Shown piece by piece: positions 18,216-27,396 of a stretch of DNA of 64,000 bases (positions are counted from its first letter, which is position 1; every line of letters begins with the position of its first letter). The notes beneath the pieces were generated by a model, which was given only the letters and a program-made list of their open reading frames with translations, ran no database searches and was not told where the DNA came from. Source of the stretch: Neoalteromonas arenosi (GTDB lineage Bacteria > Pseudomonadota > Gammaproteobacteria > Enterobacterales > Alteromonadaceae); the NCBI RefSeq assembly GCF_030362855.1, contig NZ_JAUCBP010000007.1, positions 434,675 to 498,674 on the forward strand, in the 5' to 3' direction. A program made the translations under genes and the position numbers.

Positions 18216-18446
18216 ATGACGCAAAAAAAATTGACCGAAGCAGAGTTACTGTCCATTGTAGACCGATTAGGCAAGGATCCTTCCTACACATTTGGTGATT
18301 TGGAGCCTGGTGTACAGGAGCAGTTGTTGGAATTGCAGCAGCAAAGCGATGAAACTAACCCGATATTAGTCATTCAAGAACCCAAAAAGCCTGATGATGA
18401 GTCAGAGGATCAAGATTCACCACCTGATAGTCCAGCGAAAGAGTGA
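18216..18446 (+). CDS. Candidate split-borosin precursor peptide
   Basis: A 76-residue peptide starting 14 bases after the methyltransferase, with AAAAGGA (18201-18207) before the ATG. Three zones can be seen. Residues 1-43 form a predicted two-helix leader (LTEAELLSIVDRLG, then EPGVQEQLLELQQQ). Residues 48-54 form a short hydrophobic patch NPILVIQ. Residues 55-76 are a Pro/Asp/Glu/Ser-rich acidic tail. The Leu51-Val52-Ile53 triplet matches the Leu-Val-Ile core recalled for SonA, so Leu51 and Ile53 are the predicted methylation sites by analogy. The leader does not obviously resemble SonA, so it may represent another precursor type. The precursor role is inferred from context and composition. 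Confidence 0.7.
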   Translation: MTQKKLTEAELLSIVDRLGKDPSYTFGDLEPGVQEQLLELQQQSDETNPILVIQEPKKPDDESEDQDSPPDSPAKE

Positions 18447-18493
18447 TGGGCTAGCACATACAGCCAATCATCTAGTTAACGTGACCGATTAAA

Positions 18494-20236
18494 TTGCTGA
18501 AGTTTAAGTTCATACCCGTTTTACTCATTATCGCTTTCAGTGCCGCAGTGTGTTGCCCGTGGGCAACACTTGCTGATGATAGTCTTCTCGATCAGGCTGA
18601 AGCGTTGCGCAACGCTGATCCTAGCCAAGCGAAGCGTATATTAGAGTCAATTGATATTGCTTCGCTGAATAGTGCTCAGGCAAACCGCTATGAGTATCTC
18701 GATATATATCTGATGGCATTTTCAGGTGACTTCAAAACGATGCTTAAGCGCTACCAAGCATTAGTCCCTGGAATTGAGTCGGACATACTGCGTTTCAAAG
18801 TGTACTCAGGCATGATGCTGTCATATCAAGCTGCAAGCAATTGGGTAGACGGTCTATCGTTAGCGAGTATCATAATCGAAGAGTTTGAACGGTCAGATTC
18901 AAAAGCGACACTTGCTCCTTACCTTTTCGCCCTAGCGGGGTTTTATGCGGCTGTAGATGAGCACCAACTGTCTAACGATTACTTAGATTTGGCTCTGCAA
19001 TACCCGCAAACTGATGGTTTTAAGTGCTCAGCTTCTTTGCAGAAGGCTCATAACCAGCTAAAAACGGTTGCAATTGAGCAGCTCTCAAAAAATGACTTTG
19101 AAAGAGTAATCGAGCTTTGTAAGAGTTCAAAAACAGCCTTGTATGTCACCCTTGCCGAAATGACCTATGCAAAGTACCTGCTGGCTATCAGTGAGACGAA
19201 CCTCGCGCTGCAGATATTAAATGAAAATGAAGCTGAGCTTATGAATACGGGCTACATCCAGGGCAAGTTATCTTTCCTACAAATCAAAGGAGATATTTAC
19301 GAGACTGTTGGTGAATTGAGCAGCTTACAGAAAATCGTAGAGCGAATTTTAACTTTTGAAGGGCGGGAGCAATATCGAACGGCATTAGAAAGCGCCTACC
19401 GATGGCAGTCACAGTTAGCTGCTGAACGCGGAGATTTTCAACTCGCCTATGAAGCTTTCCTTAACTATGAGGAGCTGCGCCAAGAACAGTTGGATACAGC
19501 AGTACTAAAACAAAAAGCAGTGCAACAATCACGCTTTGAATCAATGGAAAAACAAGCACGCATTGAGTTGTTAGACAAAGAAAATCAACTGCTAAAGACG
19601 GAAGCTGAACTATCTGCTGAGCGAATTGAGAATAGTATACTCGCCTTTGTATTATTATCCGGATTGTTTACTGGGCTGATGATTTGGTCCTATCGCAGCC
19701 GCCGTCTGCGTAAGCGTTTCGAGCGCTTAGCCAATATTGACGGGCTTACTCAAATATATAATCGGACTGCTTTTATCGAGCGAGCTCAACACTTACTTGA
19801 AAAAAGCCACAAGCGTTTTATTCCAGTCGTGTTGATATTTTTTGATTTGGATAAGTTTAAACATATCAATGATAGTTTTGGTCATCAAGCGGGGGACTGG
19901 GCGCTGAAGAAAGCTGTTAATACTGTCCAAACAGTCCTTGACGATAACGTGTTATTTGCTCGCATGGGTGGTGAAGAGTTCGCACTTCTCAAAGTGGGGC
20001 TAACACAACAAGAGGGGGCGATGTTTGCAGAAAAAATGCGCGCTGCTTTAGAGAATCTCAACACGTTAGAAAGTGGCCACAGCTTTAGTCTGACCGCGAG
20101 CTTTGGTGTAAGCGACACAACACTAGCAGGGTACAAGTTGGATACGTTAATTGCGTCGGCAGATCTTGCATTGTATCAAGCGAAAAAGCGCGGTCGAAAC
20201 CAAGTGTTTCAATACAATAAAGGTGCGCTCAATTAA
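18494..20236 (+). CDS. Membrane-anchored TPR-like/GGDEF diguanylate cyclase
   Basis: A 580-residue predicted cyclic di-GMP synthase. An N-terminal signal peptide (about 1-27) precedes a helical TPR-like periplasmic region (about 30-340). A coiled coil (about 345-378), a transmembrane helix (about 380-400) and a cytoplasmic GGDEF domain (about 410-575) follow. The active-site motif is GGEEF at 492-496, a functional variant. The usual inhibitory RxxD upstream of the motif is absent; LDDNVLFARM is found instead. The TTG at 18494 is the only start that includes the signal peptide and has no strong Shine-Dalgarno. It is 47 bases after the candidate borosin precursor with no terminator between, and a terminator overlaps its stop. 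Confidence 0.85.
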   Translation: MLKFKFIPVLLIIAFSAAVCCPWATLADDSLLDQAEALRNADPSQAKRILESIDIASLNSAQANRYEYLDIYLMAFSGDFKTMLKRYQALVPGIESDILRFKVYSGMMLSYQAASNWVDGLSLASIIIEEFERSDSKATLAPYLFALAGFYAAVDEHQLSNDYLDLALQYPQTDGFKCSASLQKAHNQLKTVAIEQLSKNDFERVIELCKSSKTALYVTLAEMTYAKYLLAISETNLALQILNENEAELMNTGYIQGKLSFLQIKGDIYETVGELSSLQKIVERILTFEGREQYRTALESAYRWQSQLAAERGDFQLAYEAFLNYEELRQEQLDTAVLKQKAVQQSRFESMEKQARIELLDKENQLLKTEAELSAERIENSILAFVLLSGLFTGLMIWSYRSRRLRKRFERLANIDGLTQIYNRTAFIERAQHLLEKSHKRFIPVVLIFFDLDKFKHINDSFGHQAGDWALKKAVNTVQTVLDDNVLFARMGGEEFALLKVGLTQQEGAMFAEKMRAALENLNTLESGHSFSLTASFGVSDTTLAGYKLDTLIASADLALYQAKKRGRNQVFQYNKGALN

Positions 20237-20246
20237 GCGCACCTTT
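20219..20246. terminator. Bidirectional terminator between the GGDEF gene and lipA
   Basis: AAAGGTGCGCT (20219-20229) and AGCGCACCTTT (20236-20246) form a perfect 11-bp stem with a 6-base loop. The stem includes the stop codon of the GGDEF gene. Short A and T runs at the ends let it serve the plus-strand operon and the minus-strand lipA operon, whose stop is 15 bases away. Confidence 0.8.
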
Positions 20247-20260
20247 CGGTTTAATCCGCT

Positions 20261-21223
20261 TTACTTAACCTCTTCGCCCGCGGCTTGCTTGTCGGCATGG
20301 TAACTTGACCTCACCATTGGTCCGCACGCGGCGTGACTGAAGCCGATCTCTTTTGCGTATGCGCCTAACTGATCGAATTCATCCGGATGCACATAGCGCT
20401 TAACTGGATAATGATGTTTACTCGGTTGTAAGTACTGTCCAAGCGTCAGCATATCAACATCGTGGGCACGCAAGTCGTCCAATACCGTTTGAATTTCCTC
20501 AGCTGACTCTCCCATACCCATCATCAGACCAGATTTGGTTGGAATGTCAGGGTGCTGTTGTTTGAACTTTTTAAGTAAGTCCAGCGACCACTGATAATTG
20601 GCACCTGGGCGACATTCGCGATACAGACGCGGAATGGTTTCTAGGTTGTGATTAAACACGTCTGGCACGCCGTTTTTGAAAATTTCTAAGGCGCGATCCA
20701 TACGACCACGAAAGTCAGGAACTAACACTTCAATCGTGGTGGATGGACTGTGTTCACGAATAGCATTAATGCAATCGACAAAATGTTGTGCACCACCGTC
20801 GCGCAAATCATCGCGATCAACTGAAGTGATCACGACATAACGCAGATTCATTTCTTTAATGGTGGTGGCTAGCTTGAGTGGTTCTTCAGCCGATGGTGGC
20901 AGTGGTTTACCATGCGCTACATCACAAAACGGGCAGCGTCGGGTGCAAATATCCCCCAAGATCATAAAGGTAGCTGTACCCTTGTTAAAACATTCCGCAA
21001 GGTTGGGGCAGCTCGCTTCTTCACACACACTGTGCAGTTTGTTTTTGCGCAATGTTTGCTTAATCTGATCAATTCTGTCAGTTGTGCGAGGCAGTTTGAT
21101 CTTGATCCACTCCGGCTTACGCAGCATCTCTGCCTTTTCGGTAGGGATAATAGTTACAGGAATATGTTTTACTTTTTCATCGTCGCGTAGCTTTACGCCA
21201 GCTTGAGGTCGCGCGTTAGTCAT
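20261..21223 (-). CDS. lipA: Lipoyl synthase
   Basis: A radical-SAM enzyme that inserts two sulfurs into protein-bound octanoyl groups to make lipoyl cofactors. The 320-residue protein has the auxiliary cluster cysteines Cys67, Cys72 and Cys78 ([12 protein letters not shown]), the radical-SAM cysteines Cys93, Cys97 and Cys100 (CTRRCPFC), and the conserved C-terminal RSSYHA. The ATG at 21223 lies inside the end of lipB, an 8-base overlap, with GAAGG upstream; a longer frame reaches into lipB and is not used. It is the last gene of the minus-strand cluster and ends at a shared terminator. Confidence 0.97.
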   Translation of the reverse strand: MTNARPQAGVKLRDDEKVKHIPVTIIPTEKAEMLRKPEWIKIKLPRTTDRIDQIKQTLRKNKLHSVCEEASCPNLAECFNKGTATFMILGDICTRRCPFCDVAHGKPLPPSAEEPLKLATTIKEMNLRYVVITSVDRDDLRDGGAQHFVDCINAIREHSPSTTIEVLVPDFRGRMDRALEIFKNGVPDVFNHNLETIPRLYRECRPGANYQWSLDLLKKFKQQHPDIPTKSGLMMGMGESAEEIQTVLDDLRAHDVDMLTLGQYLQPSKHHYPVKRYVHPDEFDQLGAYAKEIGFSHAACGPMVRSSYHADKQAAGEEVK

Positions 21224-21884
21224 CAAAACCTTCTCTGATTTGTTTCTCTGATATACCCACTTGGTCGCAAAAATGATCAACGAGGGGCATTGCCGCTTCG
21301 CTGAGCGATTGTGGGCCATTTAAGCCGGCACAATCAACCATTTCTAGACCGGCATAACCACAGGGGTTAATGCGCTGAAACGGGGAAAGATCCATATTAA
21401 CATTTAATGCTAGCCCGTGGAATGAGCAGCCCTTGCGGATCCGTAGTCCCACAGAACACACTTTTTTCTCGTCAACATACACACCAGGTGCATCTGCTTT
21501 GGCGTATGCTTCAATATCGTAATCGGCAAGCAATTTTACAATCGACTGTTCTAATGCGGTGACTAAATGACGCACACCGAGTTTTGCTCGTTTAATATCA
21601 AGTAACGTATACAGCATTTGTTGCCCTGGCCCGTGATAAGTTACTTGACCGCCGCGATCAACGGGCACAACAGGGATATCACCGGGCATCAAGATATGTT
21701 CTTCCTTTCCGGCTTGCCCCTGCGTAAAAACAGGCTGATGCTCGATTAACCAGATTTCGTCGGCAGTGGTTTCATCGCGACTATCAGTAAAGTCTTGCAT
21801 TCGTTGCCAGATAGGCAGGTAGGACTGAGCCGAGGCGACTTGACGAACAATGGGTGTCGGACAACTTGAAAAATTACCAGCCAT
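21216..21884 (-). CDS. lipB: Lipoyl(octanoyl) transferase
   Basis: Moves octanoyl groups from acyl carrier protein to lipoyl domains of apo-enzymes, supplying the substrate of LipA. The protein is 222 residues. Catalytic residues are Lys141 (in [13 protein letters not shown]) and Cys175 (in [11 protein letters not shown]). The [12 protein letters not shown] and [13 protein letters not shown] signatures are complete. It overlaps lipA by 8 bases and follows ybeD after 3 bases, the standard gammaproteobacterial dacA-ybeD-lipB-lipA order. Confidence 0.97.
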   Translation of the reverse strand: MAGNFSSCPTPIVRQVASAQSYLPIWQRMQDFTDSRDETTADEIWLIEHQPVFTQGQAGKEEHILMPGDIPVVPVDRGGQVTYHGPGQQMLYTLLDIKRAKLGVRHLVTALEQSIVKLLADYDIEAYAKADAPGVYVDEKKVCSVGLRIRKGCSFHGLALNVNMDLSPFQRINPCGYAGLEMVDCAGLNGPQSLSEAAMPLVDHFCDQVGISEKQIREGFDD

Positions 21885-21887
21885 TAA

Positions 21888-22151
21888 TTACAGCACAACT
21901 CTGACTAATTCTAATTTAGACAGTTCGGTATAAATCGATTCCATGTGCTCTTTACTGGTCACTTTGACACTCAAAGATAGCGAGTGATAATTACCTTTAC
22001 TACTCGGTTTAACCGTTGGTGCATAGTCGCCGGGCGCGAGTTGTTGTAGACGGTTGATCACTACTGCCGGTAGACTTTCATCCGCCACGCCCATTACCTT
22101 AAAAGTTTGGTAGCACGGAAATTCAAGTAGCTCATCAAAACGGGTATCCAT
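21888..22151 (-). CDS. ybeD: YbeD-family protein (DUF493)
   Basis: An 87-residue protein of the YbeD/DUF493 family with an ACT-like alpha/beta fold; the precise function is unknown. The family start (FDELLEFPCYQTFKVMG) and the central KGNYHSLSLSV strand are clear. It sits between dacA (23 bases upstream) and lipB (3 bases downstream) on the same strand, as in E. coli. Confidence 0.93.
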   Translation of the reverse strand: MDTRFDELLEFPCYQTFKVMGVADESLPAVVINRLQQLAPGDYAPTVKPSSKGNYHSLSLSVKVTSKEHMESIYTELSKLELVRVVL

Positions 22152-22174
22152 AACAACTCCTGATATTCTTGGGA

Positions 22175-23335
22175 TTAACTATCGAATCCCAACTGCAATT
22201 TAATATAGTCAATTGTGCGGTCAAAAAAACCGCCTTCATTCACTTCATGCAAAGCAACTAGGGGATATTGAGCGATGTCTTCGCCATCGAGTTGTAAATA
22301 CAGGGTACCGACAACTTCACCTTTAGCCAGCGGGGCTTCGAGGTTTTGGTCTAAAACAAAATTCGCTTCGAGGTTTTTGGTTTGGCCGCGTGGAATGGTA
22401 ATTGGGGTCGATTGATTAATTCCCAAGTCTACGGTTTCGCGATCGCCCATAAAAATTCTGTGCGCAACAAAACTGTGACCCGCTTGATAGGGCGTTACCG
22501 TCTCGTAAAAACGGAATCCATAACGCAATAATTTACTGTTTTCTTGCTTGCGCGCACGTTCACTTTCTGTGCCCATCACCACTGAGATTAGGCGCATATC
22601 ACCCTGTGTCGCAGACGTGATTAAACTGTAACCCGCTTCAGACGTGTGACCGGTTTTAATACCGTCAACATTGAGGTTTTTGTCCCACAACAAGCTATTG
22701 CGGTTGTATTGCTTAATATCGTTATAAGTAAACTCTTTTTCGCTGTAGATAGCGTACATTTCGGGCACTTCATTAATCAGCGCAGCAGATAAAATAGCCA
22801 TATCGCGAGGTGTCGTGTAGTGCTCTGGATCATGCAGTCCGTGGCTGTTTACGAAGTTAGTTCCCGTCATACCCAAATTCATTGCATGGGCATTCATCAT
22901 ACTGGCAAACGCACTCTCGCTGCCGGCAATGTGTTCGGCCATTGCCACGCAGGCATCATTACCCGATTGCACCATAATCCCGCGCAATAAGTCCGATACT
23001 AATACTTCGGTACCTGCCTCAATAAACATGACTGACGATCCTGGAAAGTTTTTCGCCCAAGCATTCTCAGAAACCATTACTTTGTCGTTGACTGTGATAT
23101 TGCCCGCTTGCAACTCTTTACCGATAACATAGACCGTCATGATTTTTGTCAAACTAGCCGGCGCAAGACGCATGTCTGCATTTTGCTCAGTAATGACGGT
23201 GTTAGTGGCTGGATCAATCAATAAGTGACCCTCTGCTGCAACTGACGGCGGCGGTGGGATCACGACGGCAGCATGTGCAGAAGGAACAAGTAACGCGCAA
23301 AGCACAAAAGAAAAACTACGAATTTTGGAAAGCAT
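22175..23335 (-). CDS. dacA: D-alanyl-D-alanine carboxypeptidase (PBP5/6 type)
   Basis: A low-molecular-mass penicillin-binding protein that trims the terminal D-Ala from peptidoglycan pentapeptides in the periplasm. The protein is 386 residues. A signal peptide ends near SAHAAV. The SxxK motif is Ser61-Leu-Thr-Lys64, SxN is Ser124-Gly-Asn126, and KTG starts at Lys227. The C-terminal part is the beta domain followed by a short amphipathic tail (DYIKLQLGF) that would attach it to the membrane. About 165 bases separate it from rlpA, enough for its own promoter. Confidence 0.96.
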   Translation of the reverse strand: MLSKIRSFSFVLCALLVPSAHAAVVIPPPPSVAAEGHLLIDPATNTVITEQNADMRLAPASLTKIMTVYVIGKELQAGNITVNDKVMVSENAWAKNFPGSSVMFIEAGTEVLVSDLLRGIMVQSGNDACVAMAEHIAGSESAFASMMNAHAMNLGMTGTNFVNSHGLHDPEHYTTPRDMAILSAALINEVPEMYAIYSEKEFTYNDIKQYNRNSLLWDKNLNVDGIKTGHTSEAGYSLITSATQGDMRLISVVMGTESERARKQENSKLLRYGFRFYETVTPYQAGHSFVAHRIFMGDRETVDLGINQSTPITIPRGQTKNLEANFVLDQNLEAPLAKGEVVGTLYLQLDGEDIAQYPLVALHEVNEGGFFDRTIDYIKLQLGFDS

Positions 23336-23500
23336 GTATTTACCGTTAATTTATGATTTTAGTTGGAGTAAACCAGCATGGATTGCGTTTAATGGTCATC
23401 CGAAGGATTGCTATTTTATCGCAAAACCGGCCCTATCGACCAGTTTATGACAATAAAAAATACCAAAAGTTGTCGTTAGGTAGCAGTAATTCAACGAATT

Positions 23501-24373
23501 TTATGGGGCAGGGACCGTAAAAGCCTCTGGGTAACCATTTCTGCGTAATTCATCGAGTAATAAATCCGCGATGTGTTCGCTATGAATCGGACCCAGTCGG
23601 AGACGATTAATGTTGTTATCCGCCTCAATGGATGCAGGTACTTGATACAACTCACTTAGCACCTCAGATAAGTTTGCGACTCGCTCACTGTCACTCAGTG
23701 CTGCGACTTGAATAAAAAATCCGCTTATTGGTGAAGGTTCAACTACAGGAAGAGAGTCATTCACAGCGGGGGGCTTAGGCACTTCAAGCCCCGCATACTC
23801 AGCGTAACTAACCGTTGGACCATTCCCCACAGTTACCCGGTTTTGCTCGTCGAAGTGTATCACCTCCACTTTTACCGGGGCTGTACCTGTCGACAGATAG
23901 TCCAATTTTTTCGCTGCAGCGAATGATAAATCGATAATACGGTCGCCGTGAAATGGCCCGCGGTCATTAACTCGCACAATCACACTTTTATTATTAATAA
24001 CGTTTGTCACTTTCACAAACGAGGGCAGTGGTAAGGTTTTATGCGCCGCTGTCATGCCATACATATCATACACTTCACCATTTGACGTGAGGTGACCGTG
24101 AAATTTTTGTCCGTACCAAGAAGCTTCGCCTTCCTCAACAAAACCTTTGCCCGTGGCTAATGGGAAATATTGTTTACCGAATACAGTATAAGGACGACTA
24201 TTGTGCTCTCGATAAGGCTCGTAATGCGGAATTGCGCTTTCACGCGCAATACTGTCAGGTACTTTAGTTGGTGCTGAATCATGCCGCTGGCTGTAACGAC
24301 CGCCATACTGACAGCCAGTGAGACTGATGATTAACACTGTAGCAATAATAATTATTGTTATTTGATTGCGCAT
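23501..24373 (-). CDS. rlpA: RlpA-family septal lipoprotein with SPOR domain
   Basis: A 290-residue outer-membrane lipoprotein. RlpA proteins bind naked septal glycan strands, and some are lytic transglycosylases. The N-terminus has a lipobox (ISLTGC). The double-psi beta-barrel domain (about 70-175) contains GEASWYG, TAAHKTLPLP and VRVNDRGPF. A C-terminal SPOR domain (about 210-290) begins near GFFIQVAAL. It lies 4 bases downstream of rodA, in the standard mrdA-rodA-rlpA-dacA order. Whether this copy is an active transglycosylase cannot be told from sequence alone. Confidence 0.94.
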   Translation of the reverse strand: MRNQITIIIIATVLIISLTGCQYGGRYSQRHDSAPTKVPDSIARESAIPHYEPYREHNSRPYTVFGKQYFPLATGKGFVEEGEASWYGQKFHGHLTSNGEVYDMYGMTAAHKTLPLPSFVKVTNVINNKSVIVRVNDRGPFHGDRIIDLSFAAAKKLDYLSTGTAPVKVEVIHFDEQNRVTVGNGPTVSYAEYAGLEVPKPPAVNDSLPVVEPSPISGFFIQVAALSDSERVANLSEVLSELYQVPASIEADNNINRLRLGPIHSEHIADLLLDELRRNGYPEAFTVPAP

Positions 24374-24377
24374 AATA

Positions 24378-25493
24378 TCACCGTGACATGAGACGAGCCT
24401 GTGTGCTAATTGCCATTAGAATGCCAAATCCTGCTAGCAGTGTCACCATTGATGTACCACCATAGCTCACTAAAGGCAAAGGTACTCCTACAACCGGTAG
24501 TAACCCAGAAACCATGCCGATGTTGACAAATACATAAACGAAAAAGGTCAATGTAATCGCACCTGCTAAAAGCTTGCTAAAGGCATCTTGGGCACGGGCG
24601 GCTATCCACATCCCACGCATGATTATAAATCCGTAAATACCAAGTAGCCCAAGTACACCTAAGAGTCCAAATTCTTCACTAAATACCGCAAAGATAAAAT
24701 CAGTGTGGCGTTCAGGCAGAAACTCGAGTTGTGATTGCGTACCTTGTAACCAGCCTTTGCCATCGACTCCACCTGAGCCAATCGCAATTTTTGATTGAAT
24801 AATGTGGTAGCCGGAACCCAATGGATCGCTTTCCGGGTTGAGAAAGGTCAACACGCGTTGTTTTTGATAATCTTTCATTAGGAAAAACCACATAATTGGC
24901 GCAAATGCACTGGCTAATACACCGACTATGGATATTAACCGCCATGTCATACCGGCTAAAAATAGTGCGAAGATCCCCGAACTGGCAATTAGTAATGATG
25001 TACCTAAGTCAGGCTGCTTAGCGATAAGCACAGTTGGAATGGCAACCATTACAAAGCCAATGATTATATGCTGTGTACGTGGGGGAAGGGTAAACTTGCT
25101 GATGTACCACGCGACCATCATGGGGACTGCGAGTTTCATTATCTCAGAGGGTTGAAAGCGCATAAAACCGAGATCTAACCAACGCTGGGCACCTTTGCCC
25201 ATGACCCCAAACAACAGCACCCCGACTAACATTAGGAGCCCAATAATGTAAAAATAAATCGCCATACCGCGATACATCATTGGCGGTATTTGGGCTAATA
25301 CCACCATCACAACCAAAGCCAAGCCGAGACGAATGACTTGACGCTGAATTAAATCTGCATCTTGGCCACCGGCTGAATAAATAGTAACTAAGCCAACCGC
25401 CATTAAGGTTAACAATCCAATCAGTAGCACTCCGTCGATGTGCATGCGACGCAAAAAACTGGTGGGTTTAGGATTAAAAGTCGCTGAATTCAT
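24378..25493 (-). CDS. rodA: Rod-shape peptidoglycan glycosyltransferase RodA
   Basis: A SEDS-family glycosyltransferase that polymerises lipid II with its partner PBP2 in the elongasome. The protein is 371 residues with about ten membrane segments. Family motifs include KGAQRWLDLGFMRFQPSE, the QPDLGTSLLI stretch and the C-terminal VPLPLVSYGGTSMV. The ATG overlaps the mrdA stop by 4 bases (ATGA), which couples the synthesis of the two partners. The gene is also called mrdB. Confidence 0.96.
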   Translation of the reverse strand: MNSATFNPKPTSFLRRMHIDGVLLIGLLTLMAVGLVTIYSAGGQDADLIQRQVIRLGLALVVMVVLAQIPPMMYRGMAIYFYIIGLLMLVGVLLFGVMGKGAQRWLDLGFMRFQPSEIMKLAVPMMVAWYISKFTLPPRTQHIIIGFVMVAIPTVLIAKQPDLGTSLLIASSGIFALFLAGMTWRLISIVGVLASAFAPIMWFFLMKDYQKQRVLTFLNPESDPLGSGYHIIQSKIAIGSGGVDGKGWLQGTQSQLEFLPERHTDFIFAVFSEEFGLLGVLGLLGIYGFIIMRGMWIAARAQDAFSKLLAGAITLTFFVYVFVNIGMVSGLLPVVGVPLPLVSYGGTSMVTLLAGFGILMAISTQARLMSR

Positions 25494-27394
25494 CGCGAAC
25501 CTATCGCTGTAGAATTGTCGAGGTTTCCATCTTTATCAAACCGATGGTGACGAAAATAAAAGTCCATAATATCGCGCGAAAGCGGGGCCGCATTTGAACT
25601 ACCTCCGCCCGCATTTTCTAAAACTAAAGCTACGGATATTTCCGGCTCGTTATAGGGAGCGTAACCGACGTACATAGCATTATCGCGTAAGTGTAAGGCA
25701 ACTTCTTCCTCGACGTATTCTTCATCTTGTGCAACTGTAAACAACTGCGCAGTGCCGGTTTTTCCAGCAGCGATGTAAGGAGTATTAGCATAGGCGAGCC
25801 GAGCGGTACCATGTTCGCGATTCACAGTGCCATACATAGAGTCCAAAATCATATCCCAGTTCTTAGCATTATTTACATCGATGGGCCGTGCCGTTTTTAC
25901 GCCTTCATCAACCACACCCGATGTCGTTTGGACACCCTTTAATATTTGCGGTAAGACTTTTTCACCGCGATTGATCAACATATTAATCGAGGAATTAATT
26001 TGAATAGGCGTGGCTGTCCAAAAACCCTGACCAATTCCCACTGGAATTGTATCACCGATATACCAAGGTTCATTCATTTGTGCGCGCTTCCAGCCACGCG
26101 TTGGCATATTCGCATCTGACTCTTCGTGAATATCAATACCAGTGTAATCGCCGAAACCAAATTCCATCATCGCGCTACTAATTGCGTCGATTCCCAAATT
26201 GAACGCAAGATCGTAAAAAAATGTATCGCACGACACCTCAACGGCTTTAATAACGTCAACGTCGCCATGACCACCGCGTTTCCAATCACGCCAAGTATGT
26301 GAAACATTTTCAATCTGATACCGACCACGGTCTTGCATAATGGTTTCAGGAGTGATCACAGATTGCTCTAAACCAACCAGTGCCAAATGTGGCTTGATGG
26401 TTGAAGCCGGTGGATATTGCCCTTGTGTTACACGGTTTATCAGCGGCCTTTCCGTTGAATTTAATAGCGCATTGTAATTGCGGCTGCTAATGCCATGGAC
26501 GAATAAGTTCGGATCATAGGATGGATTAGAATACATCGCTAACACCGCACCATTGCGAGGATCTGTCACAACCACAGCGCCACGGTTTTCAGCCATTAAT
26601 CGCTGAATTTCCAGCTGTAGTTCGATATCGATGTTTAAGACGAGATCTTCTCCGGGTATCGGCGGTTGGAAATCTAAAGTCCGCAGAATTCGACCTTGGT
26701 TGTTCACCTCTACTTGTTGATAACCGACAGTGCCGTGCAATCGCTCTTCATAAAACCGCTCAATCCCGAGTTTACCGATATCGTGTGTGGCATCATAATT
26801 GGCTGCTTGTCCAGACGCTTCGAGTTTGTTTAAGTCGTTGCGATTAATCTTCGCAACATAACCCACCACGTGAGTAAGCGCTGAACCAAATGGATAATGC
26901 CGTGCCAGTCGAGCATTAATCGTCACGCCTGAAAATCGATGCTGATGCACTGAAAAGCGCGCCACTTCATCCTGACTTAATCGTGTTCGCAGGGCGACCG
27001 GTTTAAAGCGGCGTTGGCTCTTTAAGTTACTTTTGAAATCCTCAACTTGCTCATCACTGATGCTGATGTACTGACGCACACCAGCGATCATGGCGTCTAT
27101 GTCTTCGACGTCTTCAGGGATAACATTAAGGCTAAAAACAGGAATGTTTTCGGCCAATATAACGCCGTTGCGGTCCAAAATTAACCCGCGATTCGGTGCC
27201 ACCGGTAACAACTTAATACGGTTGCCGTTTGATCGTGTTTGATAGTCTTCGAATTGGTTTACCTGTAGGTTATACAGATTACTCAGTACCACTCCCATCA
27301 ACACCGCAACAATCACCAGAGCGATAACTGCACGACGAGCAAACAAATTCGCTTCTGCAGTATGATCCCGAATGGTTTGACGTTTAATCGGCAC
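25490..27394 (-). CDS. mrdA: Penicillin-binding protein 2 (elongation transpeptidase)
   Basis: A class B PBP that cross-links peptidoglycan along the cell cylinder. With the GTG start at 27394 it is 634 residues. One N-terminal membrane helix (about 22-42) is followed by the dimerisation region. The transpeptidase domain has Ser331-Thr-Ile-Lys334 as SxxK, VSCDTFFYD as the second motif, and AGKTGTAQ. The GTG lies 2 bases after the rlmH stop and has CGGGAA upstream; the frame extends into rlmH, but that part is antisense-free overlap and not family sequence. Confidence 0.95.
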   Translation of the reverse strand: MPIKRQTIRDHTAEANLFARRAVIALVIVAVLMGVVLSNLYNLQVNQFEDYQTRSNGNRIKLLPVAPNRGLILDRNGVILAENIPVFSLNVIPEDVEDIDAMIAGVRQYISISDEQVEDFKSNLKSQRRFKPVALRTRLSQDEVARFSVHQHRFSGVTINARLARHYPFGSALTHVVGYVAKINRNDLNKLEASGQAANYDATHDIGKLGIERFYEERLHGTVGYQQVEVNNQGRILRTLDFQPPIPGEDLVLNIDIELQLEIQRLMAENRGAVVVTDPRNGAVLAMYSNPSYDPNLFVHGISSRNYNALLNSTERPLINRVTQGQYPPASTIKPHLALVGLEQSVITPETIMQDRGRYQIENVSHTWRDWKRGGHGDVDVIKAVEVSCDTFFYDLAFNLGIDAISSAMMEFGFGDYTGIDIHEESDANMPTRGWKRAQMNEPWYIGDTIPVGIGQGFWTATPIQINSSINMLINRGEKVLPQILKGVQTTSGVVDEGVKTARPIDVNNAKNWDMILDSMYGTVNREHGTARLAYANTPYIAAGKTGTAQLFTVAQDEEYVEEEVALHLRDNAMYVGYAPYNEPEISVALVLENAGGGSSNAAPLSRDIMDFYFRHHRFDKDGNLDNSTAIGSR

Positions 27395-27396
27395 GG

